Of a stretch of 13,636 bases of DNA, positions 7,299 to 13,636 are shown piece after piece. Made by a program: the position numbers and the translations under genes. Source of the DNA: Stemphylium vesicarium (Eukaryota > Ascomycota > Dothideomycetes > Pleosporales > Pleosporaceae); assembly GCA_004380135.1 (NCBI GenBank), contig QXCR01000346.1, positions 1 through 13,636 on the forward strand, given 5' to 3'. Position 1 is the stretch's first letter, and the number at the start of each line of letters is the position of its first letter. Under the pieces are notes generated by a model. It made no database searches. It saw only the letters and a program-made list of their open reading frames with translations, and was not told the DNA's origin.

Positions 7299-7380
7299 TA
7301 CGACTACACAGTACGCCCATTTAGCCAAAAGGCTGGCACAAGACAACAAAGCATAGGCGTTGTCTTGGTGTAGTCGGTAC
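7299..7380. repeat. Nested hairpin
   Basis: An outer inverted pair, GTACGACTACAC (about 7298-7309) against GTGTAGTCGGTAC (about 7368-7380, one extra base), encloses a perfect 9-bp stem, CAAGACAAC and GTTGTCTTG, with an 11-nt loop. A GGGCG..CGCCC pair lies just outside. The structure is typical of a small foldback element, but no target duplication was identified. Confidence 0.5.
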
Positions 7381-7550
7381 TTATCGTCGTCATCTGAGGT
7401 CTCTTGACTCTCAGGTCTTAGCGCAGCCCATTTGGCGTAGCGCACTCTCTTTTCAGGGCGTAGCCCATCACAGTTATAATAGTAGTCTATCTCTTTATTG
7501 CCTACTATCTCTATCTTAGCGGGATAGTTATTCTTAGTAGGTTAGTATAT
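7381..7550. other. Left flank of the non-autonomous hAT element
   Basis: No gene. The last 100 bases are AT-rich with many CTATCT and TAGTAG words, like the mutated retrotransposon on the other side of the 7559-8022 element, so this probably belongs to the same host DNA. Confidence 0.35.
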
Positions 7551-7558
7551 TACGTGAC
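7551..7558. repeat. 8-bp target-site duplication, left copy
   Basis: TACGTGAC, identical to the copy at 8023-8030. Together they delimit the 464-bp hAT element exactly. Confidence 0.9.
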
Positions 7559-8022
7559 TAGGCTGGCAAATGGGTTGGGGCAGCCGCGGGCTAGGTTGGG
7601 GTTGGGTCATGGGCTGCAAGGACCAGAGTCGGGGTTGGGTCGGGGGTACACCGGCCCGGGTCGGGGTTGGGGTGGGGCCACTCTAGCACGGGGCTGGGCC
7701 GGGTTGGGGTTAGGTCATCTCGTTCTCCTCTGAAAAAGTCGCTTGTATAGAGCTTCTACATTATCACAGTTGTTTATCACAACTCCTACATATATAGCTT
7801 TATTATAATGCGCAGGCAGCGCAGCTATCTAAATTTGTAGCTGTTTTCGACTAACCCAACCCTGACCCCTACTATGGCCCAGCCCATACCCAGCCCTACT
7901 CAAGGCTGACCCAACCCTGCCTCTATGCTATTACTAATCACCTTGGGTTGGTGTTGGGTTGGGTTAGGGCCGCTGCCAAGACGACCCAACCCCAACCCAA
8001 CCTAGACCCATTTGCCAGTCTA
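7559..8022. mobile_element. Complete non-autonomous hAT element with 8-bp target duplication
   Basis: The element is bounded by TACGTGAC at 7551-7558 and again at 8023-8030, a perfect 8-bp target-site duplication diagnostic of hAT insertion. Terminal inverted repeats are TAGGCTGGCAAATGGGT (left) and TAGACTGGCAAATGGGT (right, complement), 17 bp with one mismatch. Just inside each end is a dense array of GGGTTGGG-like words (left, G-rich on plus; right, C-rich on plus). The central 150 bp is AT-rich and non-coding. The 464-bp length has no transposase frame, so it must have been mobilised in trans. The G-rich arms are barely affected by C-to-T mutation, unlike the surrounding AT-rich retrotransposon, which suggests later insertion. 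Confidence 0.93.
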
Positions 8023-8030
8023 TACGTGAC
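8023..8030. repeat. 8-bp target-site duplication, right copy
   Basis: TACGTGAC directly follows the right terminal inverted repeat and is identical to the left copy at 7551-7558. Confidence 0.9.
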
Positions 8031-8109
8031 CTACGCACCCTACGCTAATTATTAACCTTTAGCTTATGCAGCTATTAGTACTAACGTCGCATCCTTCGTT
8101 AGGGAGAGG

Positions 8110-9720
8110 CCTTTGCTTGTTATCTGTAATAGATATCTATATAAGTTTAAGGCACGCCTCTACGTATAAGGCGATCTCTAGAAGACATAGGGAGAGATAT
8201 ATACTACTATACTAGTGATAAAAGTCTTCTAATCTCTTATCGTAATTATAGCCGCATTTAGACTTAAGATGTTTTAATTTAATACATTAAACGCCCTATT
8301 TAACGCACGACTACTACGAAAGATGTACTACTAAATACTAGAAGGATTTACTAATAAGTTTAGCGAGCTCCTTAAACTATAATGAGCGCTTTATAGTCTT
8401 AAGGAAGCCTCGCTACTCTAGTACTAGGAGCTATTATTAACCTTAAAGAAACTTAGCTTAAAGCTAGTACTAGGAGCTGTATATCTATTTACGAGTAAGT
8501 AATTAATTGTGTTCTTTTACGTGGATAATATTGTCGTCCTCGTGCATCTACTTAACATAAGCGCTTATTAAGTGTTTAAATAGTAGCTACTAAGCATATA
8601 TAATATTTAAGAGCTAAGATAGCTTAGATAGTTCCTAGGGATCTAAGTAATATAAGAGAAACGTCTGAGATCTATCTACCTAATCTAGGATTTATTAATT
8701 AATAAGATTATAATAAAATCTAACCTTAACATTAATAGATAGTATCTAGATGTGCTAATAAAGGAAAACTATTATATGCTATTAATAGAAGGACTAAACG
8801 CTGCTTAAATACATAGATATTAGTTACTGTCAGGCCGGGTCAGGCCAGATGACGATATATACTATCCTGCACCATGATCAGTAGTTCACTGATCATACGT
8901 ACCTTTTTGGTTGCATGGCGTAGCGGTGCAGGGCTGCGTCCTGACAGTTACTAGTTAGTTTATTAGCATATATCTTAACATTAACGCGTCCTAACGTTGC
9001 GCGAGCTCACTTAATACTTACACGTTATCGTTAGAACCTAGGATAGAAGCATATGTATGCAGCCTAGCATGTCTGGCGATACTTAATCGGCACAATGAAT
9101 CCTGCTATCCAAGCGTTAGCGGATATCCAATATAGCATTACGAGCATATTAACACTAGAAGCGGCTTAGTAGGAGCTAGAACCGTTATTCTATAGCGCAT
9201 CGGATGCGGCTTTTATAGATGAGCCAGAGACACGTTAAAGCTCTTAAGGCTATCTCTTTAAGCTTTATAGACTACCTATTAACTAGAAAGCGACTATATA
9301 ACGATTAGTTATAAAGTCTACTATAGAGGCGGAGTTACTCTCTCTCTCCTTAGCGGGATTAGAGATGGGATGGTGGCAACGCTTCTTTCACGCAATTTAA
9401 TTTAACCTAGAATTTACACTATCGCTCTAATGTAGTAACTAATAGACTATCTTAATTATAACAAAGATAATTAATAAGCTTTAGACAAAGCTTAAGCACG
9501 TAAACGTGCACTACTATTAGATACGCTAGAAGATATTAGAAGGTAGACTATAGATTAAGTAGAAACCTACTATAGAAATGCTAGCTAATAGTCTTACGAA
9601 GATCCTTTCTCGTTAAAAGTAGGCTAGCTTTATACGTTAATTAGGACTTAGCAATATCTTATTAAAGCTATAGACTAGAACGAAATTAGAGAATATCTAC
9701 CCTAACTTAGCTAAATTAGG
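8110..9720 (+). pseudogene. Ty1/Copia pol relic (reverse transcriptase and RNase H), RIP-mutated
   Basis: Frame 1 from about 8119 to 8826 reads a Copia reverse transcriptase through many stops. YKFKARLYV and GDL (8143-8184) start the RT. SLIVIIAAFRLKM and ALYSLKE follow. The catalytic motif reads FFYVDNIVVL (8512-8541), where the second Asp of YVDD has become Asn. LLSIYNI and FLGI come next, then IHRY at 8809-8820. After a 124-bp interruption (MITE plus duplication) frame 2 continues with RPNVARAH, HVWRYLIGTM, FYSASDAAF, GYLFKL and STIEAELLSLS (the RNase H active-site strand), ending LTKILSR and LGLSN near 9655. Dozens of in-frame TAG and TAA codons and TA-rich composition fit CpA-to-TpA mutation. 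Gag, protease and integrase were not found. Dead element. Confidence 0.92.
8827..8947. mobile_element. 121-bp MITE with TTA target duplication, inside Copia
   Basis: Ends are CTGTCAGG and, inverted, CCTGACAG, flanked by TTA at 8824-8826 and 8948-8950. Two nested inverted pairs lie inside: CCTGCACC (8866-8873) with GGTGCAGG (8925-8932), and ATGATCAGT (8874-8882) with ACTGATCAT (8888-8896). Removing the element and one TTA (124 bp) puts the Copia reading frame back in register across the junction (IHRY before, the RT/RNase H connection after), which confirms the borders. A 3-bp TWA duplication is characteristic of PIF/Harbinger elements; assigning the superfamily from this alone is inference. 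The sequence is GC-balanced while its host is AT-rich. Confidence 0.88.
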
Positions 9721-9727
9721 GGGGTAG

Positions 9728-10018
9728 TGCTAGAGACCTTTATATGTAGATAAATTACTATAGAGCGAAGGACTAGAATTACTATCTTTTTAGCTTTCGT
9801 TACTTATTAGTTACTTAAGCTAGAGAGGTATATTAGCTAATATAGTTAAGTGTCTTTGTATTAGCCTAATACTCTTATCAGATCTTCTAGTATCTTCTAC
9901 TACCTACGCGTACCTTATGTATATAAACACACATCTCTACTCCATAGAACAATCAACGAGTCCTCTCCTTTCTGTCCTCCGCCCACACCTACTATATACA
10001 TTGTTCATAGCCACATAC
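9728..10018 (+). repeat. Probable 3' LTR of the Copia element
   Basis: A purine run, TTAGGGGGG (9717-9724, polypurine-tract-like), is followed by TAG and then TG at 9728, where a Copia LTR would begin. The block carries a TATA box (TATATAAA at 9920-9927) and a following C/T-rich stretch, as an LTR promoter would. The 3' boundary near CATACAATA (about 10018) is a guess, and no 5' LTR copy is in the window for comparison. Confidence 0.45.
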
Positions 10019-10317
10019 AATAGAACCTCAGTTCAATCCTTCAATTCTTCCTGCACGCAATCCTTGACATGGTCTGATTGAGGCTTGGCAATCAGGCCAA
10101 TCAAATCTATCAAATCAAACTGATTGTTAGCAAGTCTGCTTGTAAAACACGTTGGCAAAAATGAAGAAATTCTTATTGCTCCGAAGTGTGACAGAAGATA
10201 GCGAAGTAAATGGAAGGTCATTATATAAGACATCACAAACTCCATAATTTGTAGGCGCTCTAATTATGTCGACACTAACCTAGTTATGTCTTTTTCCTAG
10301 TGTAGTTACAACGCTCT
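10019..10317. other. Spacer between Copia and the membrane-protein gene
   Basis: It holds a small hAT-like terminal structure (10081-10138) and the 3' flank of the minus-strand gene that ends at 10318. The 70-codon minus-strand frame here overlaps the repeat and has no support as a gene. Confidence 0.4.
10081..10138. repeat. 58-bp hAT-like mini-element or paired termini
   Basis: The left end is AGGCTTGGCAATCAGGCC and the right end, read inward on the complement, is CAGACTTGCTAACAATCAG. The interior repeats ATCAAAT. The left end matches AGGCTTGGCAAC at 6409. The right end matches CAGACTTGCTATCAGTCAG at 13340. The ends are related but not perfect inverted repeats, and no 8-bp duplication was found, so this may be a deletion-collapsed element. 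Confidence 0.5.
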
Positions 10318-12929
10318 TCATTTGTAACTCCTTCTTTCAATCGGGACGTCGACCTCGAAACTGGAGAAGCAGCAATGTCCAATCGGTTCCTGTCCCGCTT
10401 CATTCCCATGACCATGAGTTATCGCACCCCACTTCACTGGCAGTACACTCGCATCGACGTCTTCTGCCGGGCGATGGCAAGCCGCACTGATAGCCGCTGA
10501 GTTGCTACTCGCCAACGGCATGCCAGATGGAAAGCGGAACATGCCAACAAGAATACCACCAGCAGCAAAGACCGCTGCGACTACCGTTGTCAAAATGATT
10601 GCAACGGGTGAGTAACCGCAAGTTGAGATCTCCCTTGTGGCCATCCTTGTAACAGGATCGGTAATTGATATCTGAACTTTGAAGAGACTCTGCGACGTGA
10701 GCCAGTGGAACAAGCCAGATAGAATGTTCATAGGTATAGCGTAGCGAAAGGGTATTCCGAGCCAGTAAGAAGAGCGCTGTTGGCCAACTGGCGACGTGAC
10801 ACGAAGCGTCTTACGATGGATGCTATAACTCGCGTATTCGGCAGAAATCAACATGGTTGTATAAAATGCGTTGCCGGCCAGGTAGACGTAGGATAAGAGA
10901 GTCTGTGGAGTGTTGGCAAGCAGAACACCGCCGAGCAGGGATGTTTGGAACGAAAGCAAGTTGTTGCCTCTGACGACACCGAAGCCTGTTTCCCAAAGCT
11001 GTTTGGGGTTTGTAGGCATGTTTCGCATGGACTTAATTATACAAGTGATGCTGATAGTCAGAACAGCACTGTAGCTAAGCGGGGAGTAAGCTGTTGGTCG
11101 TTGTGAGAAAAAGAGAAACAAAAACGATCAAGGACTTACGCAATGTAGGTGCCAACCCATCTGAATTGACTCGGTGCCCTCGCCCATCTATACCTTCGAG
11201 ATTGGAACCTGCTTAGGGCTATTTTAGGTGGGCGTGATGCCGTTGCCTCGGCCCTGTCCATCCACACCCACCACATCTTGACATTTTTCCCTGGTTGCAA
11301 ACATCGGCCTCTTGTCGTCGGATCTGGATCTTCGAGGAAGCTGGCAATCGCATCCCCTATTGTGACCAGACCCGCAAGACTTCTAAATCTTCGTAAGAGG
11401 AGAACGATGCAGCACACTTTTGCCAGGTTTGAAACCAAAATTATCATAGCAATGGTGAAGCTGAACTGTAATCGACAGGACTCCTCCACTTGTTCGATCA
11501 GGCAGTACTTGATATCAGCTCCGTATGGTTTCCATTGCGATTTGTCTCTTGATATCTCGGCCTGATTGTCAGCGTAGCCTGAATTGACATACTGTTTAGT
11601 GTTTTGCCCATGCGTATCTTCTAAAACAGGCTGACTCACTTGAATTGGTCACACCAGAAGGGAGTCGCCACGCGTTAGACGGGTAGAATTCTGGTAAGCT
11701 GCGATACGGGAGTCCCTTGTACCATGCTCGTGTTGTTCCGTTCCGTTGATACTCTTCAATTTGTTCGTCTTCTTTCGAGTTTATCCATGAATAGTTTCCC
11801 AATGATCTATGGATGGGTGTCCAGTCTTCGCTTCGCCAAACTGTGGGTTGTTCCTGTATCAGATAAACATTACCCGCCGCGGTTACGTATTGGCCTTCGT
11901 AGCTGGCATAGCACACTTCCACGCTCTTATTCTGATATTTGAGAACGCTTGTATCATTTCTAAAGGAGACTCTCTCAGTCCAATTCATTCGATATTTGTC
12001 GATTTCGGAAACAATTTTTTTAGTGTCCTGTTCACTAAACCCAATGAAGTTACTGGTATTGTATGACCCACCGTCCATCCAGTCCTGCGTGACAGGTATG
12101 ACATGATACTCGTTGGCGTGAAGCTGTCCAAATACGACCGAGTTAAAAAGGAGGTGCAGTGGCGCAGACGAGAAGAAAAGGATCCAGTAGATGAAGGCGC
12201 GATCCTTCCCAATGTATCGGAGATTGTGTGTATTCGGAACGCCGATATGTAACCAGCGACCTTTAGCGTGGGCTCGATTAACATCTTCACGGCTTGGCGC
12301 TGCGAGAACTTGCATCAAATAGTTGCTTGCGCATAGCAGTAGTGTACTAAGGACCTTCGATAATCTTTAGCCTCACGTTCTTGTAAGGCGACCCATGGAC
12401 CTACGTTGACCAACAGAGGTATCCAAACATTCATGTTTTTGACCCATGTACAAGTATCGCCATACCTCTTGTCAACGGCATCGTCGTCGGCGGCAGGATT
12501 GTAGCTCATCCACACCCAGATTGTAATCACCAGATTGAAGACGAATACTGTAACAGTGCAGACCAGAGATGCGATTGCACCGGTACGCCAGCCTGTAGGG
12601 AAACGCCTTTTTACAGGAGTTCTGTTGTTCTGCTTCTCATATGGTGTGAGAAGTGTCGGGTCGTCATCGCGCAACGGGTCTCTGGTGCTTGTCGTGGGAC
12701 TGAGAAGCCTCACCATCGACGGGTCCGGGCTGTTCCCCCCAGAGCTATTGTGGCTTTCTCCACCTGTGGGGGTAGTTGACCTACTGTGAATGTCAGAACT
12801 CAGTTGAAATCTGAGAAACGAAGTGCTATACTCATCTGCGCGAAGCAGCCTTCCGTCGGCTGCATTCTGATCGCAATAATCTTCATACCGCAAAGCGCTA
12901 TATGCTACCTCTCCGCTGTGCGAATCCAT
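10318..12929 (-). CDS. DUF6536-type multipass membrane protein, four exons
   Basis: Four exons join in phase: 12405-12929, 11640-12354, 11140-11578 and 10318-11074. Introns are 12355-12404 (50 bp, GTAGGT..GAAG), 11579-11639 (61 bp, GTGAGT, branch CTAAAC, TTCAG) and 11075-11139 (65 bp, GTAAGT..CTTAG; CTACAG 6 nt further is also in frame). The product is about 811 residues. A polar Ser/Thr-rich N-terminal tail (1-107) precedes RRFPTGWR, then TM1 (about 116-140). The NYLMQVLAAPSREDV segment with RAHAKGRWLHIGVPN is the family hallmark, followed by further TM helices, CLIEQVEESCRLQF, GDAIASFLEDPDPTT, and a C-terminal multi-TM part with TCGYSPVAIIL, SNSAAISAACHRP and GHCCFSSFEV. I count about eight hydrophobic segments. 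The family is fungal, membrane-embedded and of unknown biochemical role. I prefer the ATG at 12929 (GCCATGG context) over the in-frame ATG at 13064, which adds 45 residues that look untranslated. No stop interrupts it, so it is intact. Confidence 0.9.
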
Positions 12930-13081
12930 GGCGTAATGCAAAGCCAGACGGTGGTATGGGACACTGAGAGGGGAGAATGAGAAGTCGGAACGAACACGGG
13001 TGATCTTAACAGCATTCGCAAGTTTCACGGCAATGTCAACGCCTGACAACTCAGTCAGCGCCATGAATTGTAAGATCCCTC

Positions 13082-13205
13082 CCTGTGTGTCGGAAAGCCC
13101 TGTGTACCGGAAACAACCAATGAGAGGGCAATGATAACAGCTTTCCTGACACTGTGTTGTGTCTCATTGGCTGTTTCCAGCACACAGGGCTTTCCAGCAC
13201 ACAGG
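13082..13205. repeat. Foldback element (44-bp inverted arms) upstream of the DUF6536 gene
   Basis: The left arm, 13082-13125, and the right arm, 13162-13205, are inverted repeats with about 5 mismatches in 44, mostly transitions, around a 36-nt loop. Ends are CCTGTGTG and CACACAGG. In the right arm TTTCCAGCACACAGG occurs twice in tandem. Each arm carries a CCAAT box (CCAATGAGA, TCTCATTGG). It starts 18 bp beyond the more distal ATG and about 150 bp from the preferred one, so it lies in the likely promoter or 5' untranslated region. No target duplication was recognised. Confidence 0.8.
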
Positions 13206-13339
13206 CAGGAACTTTAGCTTTGCAATGCGTATACACAATCAATCGCAGTTTCTAGATTTTCCTTGATTGTGGCTGTGGGGGCCAAGGAAAACTTTGGAAG
13301 AGGTAACGATGACTGCATGGCCCCCAGCTGGCTGTGCCC
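13206..13339. other. Spacer with a 9-bp inverted pair
   Basis: TGGGGGCCA (13276-13284) and TGGCCCCCA (13318-13326) form a perfect inverted pair with a 33-nt loop. It is non-coding and could be another small foldback or part of the upstream region of the DUF6536 gene. Confidence 0.4.
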
Positions 13340-13514
13340 AGACTTGCTATCAGTCAGTTCAGTCAGTCCGGAGGGCTCCGGACTGACTGAACTGATGTTT
13401 GAAGGTCACTGAACTGGACTGAACTGACTGCCAAGACTTTTTAGGTACATTAAAACTGACTGAACTGAACTGAACTTGCTGCTGCTACGGACTGACTGAA
13501 CTGAACTGGACTAA
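13340..13514. repeat. hAT-like terminal region with ACTGAACTGA subterminal repeats
   Basis: CAGACTTGCTATCAGTCAG at 13340 and, inverted, AGTCTTGGCAGTCAGTTCAG (complement of 13419-13438) look like element ends. The words GACTGA and ACTGAACTGA recur about ten times from 13350 to 13510. A perfect 19-bp hairpin with a GGGC loop lies at 13354-13395. The block directly follows the end of a minus-strand frame (stop at 13526), the arrangement expected for the 3' end of a transposon running in from the right. Confidence 0.6.
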
Positions 13515-13525
13515 CCTACATTAGG

Positions 13526-13636
13526 TTAACTAATGTCGAACTGGGACAGCTGCTCTTGTATTTTTGAAATTTCTTCCTCTGATAGTACACGTGCTGGCCC
13601 ATAAGTAGACGTGGTTACTGGCTGTATACCAAGCCT
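13526..13636 (-). CDS. C-terminal end of an unidentified protein, probably a transposase (partial)
   Basis: The minus strand is open from the window edge for 36 codons to a TAA at 13526-13528. It reads TYGPARVLSEEEISKIQEQL and then SQFDIS. The acidic, helix-prone tail has no diagnostic motif. It is followed within 15 bp by the ACTGAACTGA repeat block with hAT-like ends, so I infer it is the tail of that element's transposase. The rest lies outside the window. A host gene cannot be excluded. Confidence 0.45.
   Translation of the reverse strand, partial: RLGIQPVTTSTYGPARVLSEEEISKIQEQLSQFDIS

Noticed and set aside
7559..8022. Telomere or interstitial telomeric repeat suggested by GGGTTGGGGTTGGG words
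   Set aside because: The words are irregular, occur in inverted arms, and are enclosed by terminal inverted repeats and an exact 8-bp target duplication, so this is a transposon.
10033..10245. 70-codon minus-strand frame
   Set aside because: Includes the hAT-like 58-bp repeat, whose ATCAAAT words give an artificial Ile/Asp/Leu run.
11278..12980. Several plus-strand frames of 60-95 codons, and a minus-strand frame at 11985-12290
   Set aside because: Shadows of the DUF6536 exons, which join in phase and match the family.
13051..13242. 63-codon minus-strand frame upstream of the DUF6536 gene
   Set aside because: Runs through the foldback element and ends just inside the longer candidate start; no protein features.

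Overview
The window looks like a transposon-rich stretch of a filamentous ascomycete (Pezizomycotina) genome. Supporting signs are short introns (50-102 bp) with GT..AG ends and CTNAN branch sites, a DUF6536-type multipass membrane protein, small secreted proteins, a dispersed 5S rRNA relic, and hAT and Ty1/Copia elements whose stop codons look like CpA-to-TpA damage, as produced by repeat-induced point mutation (RIP). A plant-associated Dothideomycete would fit, but I cannot prove the lineage from this sequence.

Layout. 1-1800: remnant of a hAT DNA transposon, with a GC-rich repeat block (1-210), AT-rich decayed sequence and the C-terminal part of a hAT transposase with in-frame stops (836-1645). 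1799-2173: C-terminal third of an amidohydrolase, beheaded by that remnant. 2781-3311 (minus): small secreted protein with a Kex2-like site and two competing splice acceptors. 3412-4680: non-coding spacer with a 23-bp x3 minisatellite and a decayed 180-bp tandem duplication. 4792-5314 (plus): cysteine-rich secreted-protein gene with a damaged last exon. 6018-6118 (minus): 5S rRNA pseudogene, 3' end intact and 5' end lost. 6360-6815 (minus): second hAT C-terminal fragment, cut off at a palindrome. 7559-8022: complete non-autonomous hAT element with a perfect 8-bp target duplication. About 8110-10018: heavily mutated Ty1/Copia pol gene (reverse transcriptase and RNase H) with a probable 3' LTR, itself interrupted by a 121-bp MITE (8827-8947, TTA duplication). 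10318-12929 (minus): the only clearly intact multi-exon gene, a four-exon DUF6536 membrane protein. 13082-13205: foldback element in its 5' flank. 13340-13636: termini and a probable transposase tail of another hAT-like element.

The genes do not form a pathway. The picture is a repeat-dominated accessory region. Two small secreted-protein genes sit on opposite strands with their 5' ends facing each other across 1.5 kb of simple and duplicated spacer. One metabolic gene has been broken by a transposon. One intact membrane-protein gene is enclosed by elements. Insertion order can be partly read: Copia insertion and mutation came first, and the GC-rich, less mutated MITEs came later.
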